Positions 1 to 10,056 of a stretch of 64,000 nt of DNA are shown piece by piece; positions within the stretch are counted from its first letter, which is position 1; the number at the start of each line of letters is the position of its first letter. Origin of the DNA: Echria macrotheca (taxonomy: Eukaryota > Ascomycota > Sordariomycetes > Sordariales > Schizotheciaceae); NCBI GenBank assembly GCA_030411725.1, contig MU839831.1:1674001-1738000 (forward strand), read 5' to 3'. Both the position numbers and the translations under genes were made by a program. Below the pieces are notes generated by a model. That model was not told the origin of the DNA, ran no database searches, and saw only the letters and a program-made list of their open reading frames with translations.

Positions 1-2305
1 ATTTTGGACAGTGAGCGAAAAAAGGACTAGCCTCTGTAAAGAAAGAAAAGGTTGAAGGAGTGTATGAGAAGTGAACACGGCACAGCCGTGGTTGGTTCAA
101 AGCGAAGGTGAGAAGAGAACGTGTCGGCGAGGACGACGAAAAGAAAGAAAAAGTTACATCTCAGGGGAAGTCTTCCTCCTATATGTAGACACCTGTGATG
201 AGTATGCGGTCCTACATGCGGCTGCTGTACACCTCAGCTGTATCATGTTCGGAAGCCGACCCAAGAGGGACCGGAGGCCCGGGCCAAGGTGATGGAAAGG
301 AACCCACGTTTGAGAAAAGCTCCCCTCCGTCCCATGTCCAAATTAGCCTCCTTCCGTGGACGTTTTCCTCCCAAGTTTCCAGGAAAAATCAGATGGAAAC
401 CGGCACCTGGAGTGGAGAAGATTTGCCCCTGGTATGGCCACGGGGGTGATGTGCCGCGTGCACGGGGAGCCGCCTGGCCTCAAGCCACAGAAGTCTTGTT
501 TCTCGCCAAGGGGGGTTGGGGCGGGCCTGAGCCTCTGTTTCAGAAGATCGACGAAACCAGTCGGAGGGCGGCACTTTTAGCCGATGCACGCCGCCAAACG
601 CGCCCGACAGAGGGGATAGCGCGGGGCAGCCCGGCGATTGGCGAGCATCGCTGGTTGACCATTGCTCGCCCGTTTGGGATCATTCTCGGCCCCCTGCAGC
701 ACACGCCTGCCCCTTGTCTCACCAGAGACTTGAACATGTCGCACTCATGGTGGGCTCGATGTATGTCGCCACATCTCAGTGGTTTATTCTCCAGAACAAG
801 AAACTGTCTGCCATGATGGGACCCGCTTGCCCCAGTGATGTGCGCCGCGTGTTTATGCGAATGATGCGAGCCAAGGGCCCCGGCGATGATCATCCGGGGT
901 GCTGTGATTCAAGACATGTTTGTCCTTAATTCAACGTTGCGCTGCCAGACGGTTAGTGGGGCATCTCGCCGAGTTGCACCGGCGGTAAGAAATGACAGGA
1001 CCCGACTATTTAGATGGGAGACGAGCTGTCCCCCAATGGTATCGTTTTTGTCTGTTCATCCTTGACCGTCCGGAGCACTTGGTGCGAGTTGGCGGTGGTG
1101 GAGGAAGGTGTCGGACGTCGAAAGGAACCGCCGAGAACATTTCGAAACTGTGGAAAAGTAGGTGATCAAATGAATCACGGAGTCTACGACAAGAACTCGA
1201 GGGTAGGAATTTGGAGAGCTGGGAAGAAAATTAGCGGGGAGGCGGGGGGAAGTCCTCATGGCATCGTCTTGGATGGCACCTTCCTCCGCAACAGCATCCT
1301 CTCCACGCTAGATTCAATTTTTTCGAGTGCTCGAATGTGAGTGGCAGGCTTAAATGCTAAGATCAAGGATCTTATCGTCGGGCATGCGACTACAAACTTA
1401 CCTATTCCGTTTACATCCACCCGATCATCTCGTTCGGCGAGCCAGACCACCGGCCACTGTGACATGTCTTGCATGTGGTTTTTTTATTCCTAATTGACTC
1501 AAATACCTACCTGACAGCAAGAACATAGTTCTATCCCAACATGGGTCCAGTGGCTCGTCCGTATGACGCTGAGAGAATGGTCGAGGTAACCAGGCTCGTT
1601 CTGAACGATATTTGTGCAAAGATCATGTCTCCCTACCGATTTCCGTCAGAGCTGTTCACAACAAGGATTCAATAACTCTGTCGTAGCTACGCTCATGTTT
1701 CATGGTGGCGGTGCAGTGCTTGCTGATGAGCGTCATCGCCGCAGGATGTTGAAAGGAACACGCAGAGTTCCTCAAAGTGCTTCGTCGTCGGTGGTCTACA
1801 ACCAAGTTTCGACTCTCAACGGACAGATTACTTCCACGCTTGCATCAGCCAGTTCCAGCATCCGAAGCAATGCCCAAGCCGCTCGTCAACATGAGCCGCG
1901 CTGGGCGAGTTGCAGCAGCCGTCACCCATGATCACGCCACACCACCATCGGACAGGCCATCGGACGAGCCAGTGCTTCGTTACGTGATAAGGTCAGCACA
2001 CAATTGCCGTGCCAAGACGCCAGTGCTCTGGAACACTCCCGATTAAAGTTAGGTGTGCCGTCGGTGTGTCACACAGATTCCCGCTGTCATGGGAGTATCT
2101 GGCGGACCAGTCGCAGAATCCGTGACGGTGGCGAGATCGGATCATGAGCCTACCCGGAAGGCTGCGACCCCAGAAACTCGGGTATAATTCTTGGCTATCC
2201 CTACCCTCCAGCCTGCTGCCCTCGGGTCCGTGAATCCTCCCGAATATCCATACCCTATGATATCTCTCACGGACATACAAATCTGGAAATCAAAACTTTA
2301 GAACA
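1..2305. other. Gene-free left flank
   Basis: No convincing gene is seen in these 2.3 kb. Open frames of up to 175 codons occur on both strands, but their translations are Pro/Arg/Ser-rich, lack any recognisable domain, and no pair can be joined by a plausible intron. The last 100 bases precede the His-rich gene at 2306 and probably hold its promoter and leader. A long 5' leader or a lineage-specific transcript cannot be excluded. Confidence 0.5.
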
Positions 2306-3184
2306 ATGCAAGCCCTCATATCACTAGGAGACACCGACTCCCTGCACTCGCTCGTCATCAGGGCCGAGACGCTGCTGAGCCAGGCGGCCCGCACGTGCAA
2401 CCGGCTCTGGTCGGAGCGCAACAAGTGCGGCGGCAGCAGCAGCCTCTGTCCGTCCCTGCTGCAGCTGCACCAGGCGCTGCAGGACGGCGCCGAGTTCCTC
2501 CAGCGCGAGTACGAGCACGTCGGCAACAGCTGCGGATCCCAGGAGGCCTCGGTGGGCGACCAGATTGCCCGCATCGAGTTCGGCCTGCTCTGCAGCGTCA
2601 TCGACGAGCAGATCGCCAAGCCGCTCGAGAACATCGAGCAGCGCCTGCTGCACCAGCACGATCAACAACACCACCACACCGTCCACCACGGCGGCGGGCA
2701 TTGCTGGTCTTGGTCGAGTTTCTTCGTCGAGGAACATCATCACCATCACCATAACCACCATAACCATAATCATCATCACCGCCTCACCGAGTACGAGATA
2801 AAGTTCCAGGTCGTCCTGGTCAAGTGGGGAGAGGTCAAGGGGTGCATCTCCTCCTACTTCGACCAGCTCGAGGGCCGGCTGAAGAAGAACAAGAAGAAAA
2901 ACGGCGGAGGTGGAAATAAAGATGACGACGACGACAAGGACAACAGAAAGAAGGTATTTCATCCATCTCTGGTCGTTTTTCTTGGTCGAGGATGATGCTG
3001 ACCACCGGCGCGCGCGCCACATAATCAGACGAGCTCCGTGTCCGATGCGGCGCAAAAGTATATAGACGCTGTCACCCTTGTCGAGAACGAGGTGCATGTT
3101 ATCGCGAAGACTGACGAGCAGATTCATACGATGGGAAGACTCCGGACGAGAAGCAATTCTTTTTCATCTTCGTGCTCGGATTGA
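2306..3184 (+). CDS. Uncharacterised His-rich, charged helical protein
   Basis: I do not recognise the family. The model has two exons (2306-2953 and 3029-3184) joined by a 75-nt intron with a GTATTT donor and an ACATAATCAG acceptor, giving 267 residues. The second exon stays open with sensible composition to a TGA at 3182-3184. Residues 1-130 are predicted helical, with Leu/Gln/Glu-rich heptad-like segments. A linker of about 35 residues coded by CAT/CAC/AAC triplets is extremely rich in His and Asn. Then comes a second helical block, a Lys/Asn/Gly stretch and a run of five aspartates before the splice site. His-rich linkers can bind divalent metals, but nothing shows that this one does. The complementary strand is also open over most of the gene; the plus strand is preferred because its intron closes the frame. 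It ends 382 bp from a convergent transporter gene. Confidence 0.55.
2680..2792 (+). repeat. CAT/CAC-rich low-complexity tract coding poly-His/Asn
   Basis: Imperfect triplet repetition of CAC, CAT and AAC/AAT within the first exon of the His-rich gene encodes alternating His and Asn runs. Such tracts change length by replication slippage and are useful polymorphic markers. Basis: seen directly. Confidence 0.8.
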
Positions 3185-3566
3185 CGAGAGGACGGGTGTA
3201 CGGTGCGGATTACCGTGACATCATTCATGATACCTACCTAGGTATTTATGAGCTTCAGGCATTATTAGCGTCGTCTCATGGTCGTTTATCTTGGGCCCGG
3301 GTTGTCTGTCTGTGGGTATTGTTGGAATCAATCGGGACCCAGGTTTAATCCTGGGTTCAGTCTCATCTTGTGCAAGTAGTAATAGCTGTGGTAGTCATCA
3401 GAGAGTATTGATCACTACGGAGGTGCCATAATAATGAATTACTATCTCATGACAGATCGTGAAACATATAAAGTGAGTCTCCTGGCCCTTAGGAAACTCT
3501 CATAAAGCCATGATTCTGCATCAGCCTCATCTATCCGTAGAGTACCACCAGAAGGACGTGCCTCGA
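3185..3566. other. Convergent 3' intergenic region
   Basis: This 382-bp stretch lies between the stop codons of two convergent genes. It holds an AT-richer segment and a short ACCTACCTAGGT palindrome-like motif near 3233. No gene is seen; it presumably contains both 3' ends. Confidence 0.5.
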
Positions 3567-5090
3567 CTAAAAGACGGTCCTCGGATTCCATCCCACGGCA
3601 AGCACCCTTGCAGTCGTATAGCATGCTAGGGCGATCGAGTACGCAATCCCCGAGAACAAGATAACCGCCTTCCACGCACTTTCCTCATCCCCACCAATTC
3701 CCAACAGCGCCCCCCCTATCGGCACGCTACTTAAAGTCCCAAAACTAGCCACCATCATAGCTGTCGAAAAATACCGCCCATAGTGTCTCGAATCGCATAA
3801 CTGTCCCAAGCAAACCGGGATCAACCCGAGATTGCTCCCACTGGCAAACCCAAACAGCACCGAGAACGCAATCAGCATGCTCCCCGACCGACCAGCCGGC
3901 AACCACAGCGCCAGCACCGTCGCCACGCAGCCCGTGATGGTAACAATAATCACATTGAACCGGCCAAACCGATCCGCCAGAAACCCCGGCATCACCCGGC
4001 CCACGACCGACGCAGCATTCAGATATGACAGCAGCACGTACGCCTCGGTGGCGTCCTGCCCGTGTGCGTCCGCATAGGATATAATAAAGGTCAGCGGGAT
4101 GAACAAGCCCCACTCCATAAATATTATACCGAGCGAGGCAAAGGCAAACCGCACGTCCCGGAATATGCCAAAATCGGGCCAGACCGAGTTGACGCCGCCG
4201 CGGATGGGCGGCAGCCGGGTCCGAATAAAAAGGTTGGCTGGTATGGCCAGGCCGAGCATGATAAGCGCCAGGATCCGGCAGCTCCATGAAAATCCCCGGT
4301 TCGGCAGGAGATGCTGCAGCAGAATCGGAAAGACAATGCCTCCCACACCGCCGGAGGTCGTGGCGATGCCGGTTGCTAGGCCGCGGCGGGCGTTGAAAAA
4401 GTGGGCAATGGCACCGTACGCCGGACAGTTGAGAAGAGCACCGCCCAGTCCTCCCAGCACGCTGTAGGTGAGAATGATTTGATAGTACGCTAAACATATG
4501 GTCAGTAACGAAACGTCAACTCGGCACAAGGGACACATACTCTCACACCAGCTGAGAATCAACAGACTAAGGGCAATCAAAAGACTCCCAACCGCCACCA
4601 GTATCCGTCCGCCATAGTGATCGAATATCGGCCCGACCTGGATGCCCACAAAGAAGACGATAAACAGATACAGACTAAATATCCATCCAATCTCCGAGGG
4701 CGAGTAGTCGGCCAGCTGGTGCGTCGAAAAGTACGACTCAAAGACGGCCGACGAGTTGATGAGTCCAAAGACGGATATCATAGCACAGAAAGACCCGAAA
4801 ACGACCAGCCATCCCTCGAGGCCGCCCTCGGGAAAGTCGAGCGTCGTAGCCGTCGAGACGACCCGGTCGAGACCGGAGCGCCCCCGCTCCGTGTCGTTTT
4901 CAAAACATTCTGTCGACGGACCGATGGCTTCATGTTCGGGGCCGGTGTCCGAATCGGACGGGATTTCCTTGGAGGCCAGGGACTCCGGTTTCTCCACGAT
5001 ACCGGCCGGGAGGGGGGATACGGGGCAGCCCCCAGGGGCTGGTTGGTTGTTTAGGCAGGTGTCCTCTGCATTGGATCGAATCGGTGACAT
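3567..5090 (-). CDS. MFS transporter, monocarboxylate (MCT/MCH)-like
   Basis: Probable plasma-membrane solute carrier of the major facilitator superfamily, monocarboxylate porter type; in fungi these include the riboflavin carrier MCH5 and uncharacterised carriers. Residues 1-90 are a Ser/Glu/Pro-rich cytosolic tail, followed by FPEGGLEGWLVVFGSF, the usual start of TM1 in this family. MFS loop signatures are DHYGGRILVAVG after TM2 and ADRFGRFNVIIV in the second half. About 12 hydrophobic segments can be counted. A 51-nt intron (4490-4540, donor GTATGT, acceptor TTTAG) is divisible by three and could be misread as coding. Removing it turns an unusual Cys-rich insertion into a clean TM junction (WCETYYQIILTY) and gives 490 residues. 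The substrate cannot be read from sequence. No biosynthetic genes lie nearby. Confidence 0.88.
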   Translation of the reverse strand: MSPIRSNAEDTCLNNQPAPGGCPVSPLPAGIVEKPESLASKEIPSDSDTGPEHEAIGPSTECFENDTERGRSGLDRVVSTATTLDFPEGGLEGWLVVFGSFCAMISVFGLINSSAVFESYFSTHQLADYSPSEIGWIFSLYLFIVFFVGIQVGPIFDHYGGRILVAVGSLLIALSLLILSWCESMCPLCRVDVSLLTICLAYYQIILTYSVLGGLGGALLNCPAYGAIAHFFNARRGLATGIATTSGGVGGIVFPILLQHLLPNRGFSWSCRILALIMLGLAIPANLFIRTRLPPIRGGVNSVWPDFGIFRDVRFAFASLGIIFMEWGLFIPLTFIISYADAHGQDATEAYVLLSYLNAASVVGRVMPGFLADRFGRFNVIIVTITGCVATVLALWLPAGRSGSMLIAFSVLFGFASGSNLGLIPVCLGQLCDSRHYGRYFSTAMMVASFGTLSSVPIGGALLGIGGDEESAWKAVILFSGIAYSIALACYTTARVLAVGWNPRTVF

Positions 5091-5997
5091 TTATCGTTTC
5101 TGGCGAGACAGAAAAGATGTGTCGTCAAGTCAGATACACGGCTTTTATCCAGCGAACATCGACATGATGACCAAAAACACACAACACCGGGGTCATGGAG
5201 GAGGGGGCGTAGAAAGTTCCATGGAAAAGCCAGAAAAAATAATCCCAACCTTTCACGTGGGGATCCACAGCTAGATTACCGCTGCATGTCGGAACCGTAA
5301 TCCGAGCGACGCAACCATGGCCCCGAGTCCTAAAAAATTCGATAGCGCCATCCCAACATGCCCGACCCCCCGTACCTGGACGAAGCAACGTGCGGCAGAC
5401 TTGCCGAATGCGGCACCGCCTTGCCTGCCGACCGGCTGCAAGCGCCACGTGTGTTTGCTTTGACCTCGGAGTGCGGCACACACCGTGCCTGACCGTGGCG
5501 AATTCCAGGGATTTCGACGGCAGTTTTGCCCGAGTGTGCGAGTTGGCACGCCGGGATGGAGCCGGTGGAGTTTTGGACGTTGGCCCAGGGCTCACCGAAT
5601 CCCGAGCGAGAAAAACGAAGACGAACGCGGCTTGGCGCGGGGACAAAGCGGAGTGGGCTGCTTACGGGCCAACTCCTTCGCCCCTTTTCTACCGAACCTC
5701 ACCCGCACCTGTCATCAGGGGTGGTTGCTCAACGATGTCTTCATCCTTTCTCGGCGGGTTTTATCTCCCCGTGAGAGCTGTGATTATTAAGACCCATGCG
5801 TGTCGAAAATGAACTCCAAGCTGAAGCAATCCCGATCCTAATGTTCGTTCGTACCCTATACATTATACTGCTCCTGAGGTGGTACTGGTGGTTGACTGGT
5901 TTGCAAGGTGGGAGTAGACAGTGCTGGACTCGGAATGTGGTGAACCATATTTCTCTATCGTCCTGAAACTCCGTGTTGCCATGGCCAACCCATCCTG
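5091..5997. promoter_or_regulatory. Upstream region of the MCT-like transporter
   Basis: This 907-bp region holds the promoter of the transporter at 5090 and, at its right end, the 3' end of the GTPase gene on the same strand. A 173-codon minus-strand frame (5125-5646) has no recognisable domain or splice partner and is treated as chance. No repeats were seen. Confidence 0.4.
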
Positions 5998-7319
5998 CTA
6001 GTAGCCCAAATCACCGTTGCTGACTGACCTATCTGACCCGAAGAAGGTCGTCACTTTGTAGGCAATGCCTGTGAAGAAGACAACCACAGTCGAAAACCCT
6101 ACAAATTGAGCTGTAGCCGTGCTTGATCCTCGCTCGGATTGTCGCCGAGGTCGCCATGACATCCTCTTGACCAGCTGCATGCTGTTGTCAGCGACCCGAG
6201 CATCCTGGGTAATATCCTCGTGCTCTTGTGGCTTCTCCATGTCGGGATTTGTGTCGCGGTCACTTGGTGCGCCCACCCATCGCCTTGCAGATTCCTTGTC
6301 GTCGTCTGTTGGCCATCCAGCCGAGTCCGTCTCCCATTTGTCAGTTAGTGTTCTTCCGGAAGGATGGTAAAGCCTGTCCGGTTCACGTGGTGGCAGAGTG
6401 AGATCTGCAGGCTGCTTGTGTCCGTTCTGTGTTGTTTCGTCGTCATTAACAGACTGTGGCTCTTTACTCCATGCCGTGATCCAAGGGTTGAAGGCCTCGT
6501 CCGTTGTGTTAGGTATATCTAGGGCCTCGGCGATTGCCTCCGGTTCGTGCGCTCTCACAGAAAACAACTCCTCGCGCATAGCCAACAGCTCTGGGTCGTC
6601 ATGCACCGTGTCATTATGCATCGTCGCTTCGGGAGCTTCGCTGGGCAAGAGAATACTGCGGTTATCGAGAAATAAACCAACGATGCGTCGGGCCGAGTCT
6701 TCCGTGTTGTGGTGGCGAACGATCTTGCTTCCATAGAAGAGCTTGCTCCAATGGAACTCCCAGAGTTGGCTCTCCCGTCTTTCCGCTGCCTCTTTCCCCC
6801 CGATTGCAAGTTCAGCATCGCTCCACATCGTGGTGGCCAACACGATTTTGTCGTAATTCTCCGGTTGACATAGCTTCTTGAGAACGTTGAAGCCCCTGAT
6901 GGAAGCCCCTGAAAGCCTGACGTCCGTGATGCGGTGGAGGTAGATGATTCCCAGAAGGTCGTTGTGTGACGCCAGTTCGGCTGCTATCTTCTTCAGGATT
7001 GCCTCGTCAGACACAGCTGTGTCATCGAAGCCAGGTGTATCAATGAGTCGAAACGTTTCTCCCGAATCGAGTGGAATCGTGTAACAAGAGGTCTCGGCCG
7101 TGTCTGAATAAACTCAGCATATAATCAGACGCCAATGCAGTCAAAACTTACTGGAAGCTAGCCCATGCCCCACTGTGACTCTTTGTCCAGTCAAGAGAGA
7201 GGCAAACGTGCTCTTTCCCGACCCAGTCAGTCCCATCAGGACCACTACGCCGATGTTCGCCCTTGTTTGTCAGTTGCAACTTGATTTTGAATCGTCGATA
7301 AGCTTACATCTTGTTTATC
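5998..7319 (-). CDS. P-loop GTPase (AIG1/GIMAP-like fungal family) with C-terminal membrane anchor
   Basis: A 405-residue model in three exons: bases AT at 7318-7319, then 7152-7261, then 5998-7103, with introns 7262-7317 and 7104-7151. Visible G-domain motifs are G1 GLTGSGKST (residues 11-19), a switch I-like TSCYTI (about 42-47) and G3 DTPGFDD (59-65). The usual NKxD (G4) is replaced by ATTMW, as in the neighbouring paralog. After the G domain comes a polar, probably disordered region rich in Pro, Asp and Glu. A hydrophobic segment (FVGFSTVVVFFTGIAYKVTTFF, split here for length as FVGFSTVVVF and FTGIAYKVTTFF, about 371-392) ends 13 residues before the stop and looks like a tail anchor. The start codon appears split by the first intron (AT|G). 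If so it is unusual; the alternative is Met10 directly before the P-loop. Known relatives (GIMAP, AIG1) act on membranes in immunity; a role here is inference. Confidence 0.78.
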
Positions 7320-8069
7320 CTTAGGGTATGTCCGCAAGCTTCATCTCCGAGGTGAGCCGCAACTCCTTGCAGATATTATCGAGCATTGAAACCGGTCTCG
7401 TGCGAGACTCGAGAAGTAGATAAGCCGGAACTGCACCCCAGTGGATCCAGGGCGATGGCATTGTTTGGAGCTCTCCATCTTTCCCGAGTTTGCCTTGTTT
7501 GTTTTTACTGGCTGCCCGGCTTCTGATTCAGCAATGCCAAGTTTGAATGCAGGAGGTGTCATCGCACCGACCAGCAGTGGTGGGGGGTTGGGTACCTATC
7601 ATGCCCAAAAGCCACGACACATTGGGAGACAAATGTTTGGCGAATGACCCTCCAGCGAAAGTCATGCCTGTTGGCTGAAAACGACTGTGACTCCAGCTGT
7701 CATCGACACGTGGTGACATTGATGTGCTGACTCCAACAGTTTACCCCAACAGCACTGCATTCGCTCTTTTTAACACGCTTGTGCTGGATCCAACCAGGGA
7801 CGTTGTAGATCTGAAGCTTTGGATTGACAAGAACAGCAGGGCGAAATTCGAGCCCAACTCCGCGTCGTGATGCGAGTCCGAACGGCAAATAGGGCTGTTG
7901 ACGACAAAGCCCAGATGGGCAGAAACGGAATTCCTTGGATACATGTTCGATGCGAGTGATATAAGGATGGATGAGACCGATCGAGGAGACTTCTCTTTGG
8001 TTTTTCCCAACACGACAACGAGAGCAACAGCCATTGACAATCAGTCGCGCCACCGCAAAAGACTTCAAC
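7320..8069. promoter_or_regulatory. Shared region between divergent GTPase genes
   Basis: About 750 bp separate the start regions of the two divergently transcribed GTPase paralogs and presumably carry both promoters, allowing coordinated expression. Stop codons interrupt every frame that could extend the minus-strand G domain upstream. Minus-strand frames here (for example 7700-8179) have no domain and overlap the start of the plus-strand gene. Confidence 0.45.
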
Positions 8070-9292
8070 ATGTTTCGAGTTTGGGGCCGATCCAATTCCT
8101 TCCCGCAGGGTCGTCCTGCTGAGATCCCTGTCAAGGAGACGAAGCCCGTGGTGCCCGATATCAAGTAAGTTTGACCCACATGGGCACCGCATCAGCTGCT
8201 GATATTCTCCGTGATAGGCCGGAAGATGCCGTCATCGCCGTGATGGGCGTAACGGGTGTCGGAAAGAGCACTTTCATCTCTCATTTCTCCAAGACCGCCG
8301 TGGTGGGCAACGATCTGAGCTCATGTCAGTCAAAGCGTTCCAGCGAGTTTTCTGTTTACTAACCGTCAAAAGGTACCACTACCATCAGCATCCATACCGC
8401 TTGCATCGAGGGGCAGAATGTCTATCTCATCGACACTCCGGGCTTTGACGACACCACCCGGACTGACACGGACATTCTCAAAGAGATTGCCACCTGGTTG
8501 AAGAAGTCGTACGACTCCAAGATCCAGCTGACAGGCATCGTGTATCTGCATCGCATTCTCGACAACCGGGTCGGGGGCTCTGGGACTTCGACTATTGAGA
8601 TGTTCAAGGAGCTTTGCGGAGAATCAGGGCTCTCATCAGTCGTTCTTGCCACCACCATGTGGGATACCGTCCCGCTGGACAAGGCCGAAGAGCGCGAGGA
8701 GGAGCTCAAGACGACACCTGAGTTCTGGGGCGGCTTGATCGAGCATGGATGCCGGGTTTTCCGCCAGAACGACGGCTCTGTCTCTGCGGCGCGCATCATT
8801 CGCCATATCGTCTCCCGTGGTAAGCCAACGACATTGCAGATCCAGGAGGAGATTGCCAGTGGGTTGGCACTCAACGAGACCAAGGCCGGAAAGGTGTTGG
8901 AAGCCAAGCTGGAGGAGCAAAGTCGGGTACTCGATGAGACTCGCCAGGCCCTCGAGGAGCAGAAGCGAGCAACCGAGGAGCAGCGTCAAGCCATGGAGGA
9001 GCAGCGACGTCTGCAGGAGGAGCAGAGCAAGACGCTGGCATCACTACAGGCGTCGCTCGCTGCCTTGCAGATTGCCCAGGTGGCGAACGAGGAGAAGGCC
9101 GAAAGGGAACGAGCGGCGGCTGCAGAGCTAGAGGCCAAGGAGAAGGCACGCGCAGCCGAACTCGAGGCCAAGATCCGCAGTCTCGAGGAGGAGCTGGAAT
9201 CGAACAAGCAGAAGCAGGAGAAGAACAACGCGGAGAGGGAAGACTTGCGGAATAGCAAGTCGTGGTTCCTGGACTGGTGCGTGGTGATGTGA
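8070..9292 (+). CDS. P-loop GTPase (AIG1/GIMAP-like) with coiled coil and CaaX box
   Basis: Three exons (8070-8164, 8218-8324, 8373-9292; introns of 53 and 48 nt with GTAAGT and GTCAGT donors) give 373 residues. The G domain shows G1 GVTGVGKST (42-50), the switch I-like SSCTTTISIHT, G3 DTPGFDD (88-94) and, in place of NKxD, LATTMW (about 155-160). The 5'-terminal 31 residues are basic and Pro-rich. From about residue 205 the protein is a long Glu/Gln/Lys/Arg coiled coil with repeated LEEQ/TEEQ/MEEQ heptads up to about 355. The protein ends in WCVVM: Cys-Val-Val-Met is a canonical CaaX box and Met at X favours farnesylation. It is paralogous to the divergent neighbour, which carries a transmembrane tail instead. 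Together they resemble vertebrate GIMAP/GBP architectures, but no homology beyond the P-loop GTPase fold can be asserted by eye. Confidence 0.9.
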
Positions 9293-10056
9293 CGGGACTT
9301 GGCCGCGATTGTTTCTTTTGAGCTGTTCTTTGGGCGACGGTGTTGGAACATTGAGGGCAACAACTTTTGGGTCGCTATCTTATCTTGGGTATATATTCGT
9401 CAGCGCATAGAAAGAGGCAGGAACGACCAACGTCGAAGCATCGACAGAGGAAGGTGGGGTGGTCCTTTCTGGCCGTGTAAACATGGGTACTTAGCAACAA
9501 GATCTTTTTCATCCCATCTCTGAATGCTCAAATTTCTTTCCCACACTTATTCTACTGCAATCTCTTTTGTCCACCGAGAAGATTTTATTTTCTTCCTCGA
9601 CATCAGCGAGAATTGGCATCGTCTGGAACCATTTCTGGGCCATCAACTTCTGCTCGTCGAGCATCGTCCTCCATCGAACTGAAACCTGGATACGAACAGG
9701 CACATATCCTCGCTTCCCCGTCAGGCATTTCTCCGAACCTAGACCCGGGGGCCCATCTCTCAGCTCGCTGGCAACTCATAGCTCTTACAAGTCAATTCAG
9801 CACATTGTCACGCGGGTTAGCGCCAGGATCGATCAAGAAACAAGGTACGTAACCCACCGGGCACAATTGCAATTGATCCCGCGTCCTCATTCACGCTAAC
9901 AGACAAGTCTACCAGCATCCGCACATGCGGCAAGTACTATCAAGATCCCCAAGCGCAGCCCAACCTCCACCGCTTTCAACTTCGCACCACCACATTACTT
10001 TCCTTCGCGAAATCACCGCTTATTTCCAGTCAACAACGTTTCACTCCTGATCCAAC
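9293..10056. promoter_or_regulatory. Leader/promoter of the BTB gene with a candidate 5' intron
   Basis: The 764-bp gap contains a good fungal intron at 9845-9902 (GTACGT donor, ACGCTAAC branch, CAG acceptor) in a Ser/Pro-rich open segment (about 9613-9844) without recognisable domain. Since the joined reading frame runs into the BTB start in another frame, I read it as a spliced 5' leader of the BTB transcript or a small unknown upstream gene. Confidence 0.35.

Noticed and set aside
289..816. 175-codon plus-strand open frame
   Set aside because: Pro/Arg/Trp-rich translation without domain, no splice partners, overlaps other open frames of equal quality.
2927..2944. Enteropeptidase/FLAG-like run of aspartates and Lys
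   Set aside because: Low-complexity acidic run in a native protein; no vector sequence is visible around it.
2324..3127. 267-codon antisense frame over the His-rich gene
   Set aside because: Mirror of a codon-biased GC-rich gene (Met/Val runs opposite His codons); the plus strand gives an intron that closes the frame.
5125..5646. 173-codon minus-strand frame upstream of the MCT-like transporter
   Set aside because: No recognisable domain or intron pattern; lies where a promoter is expected.
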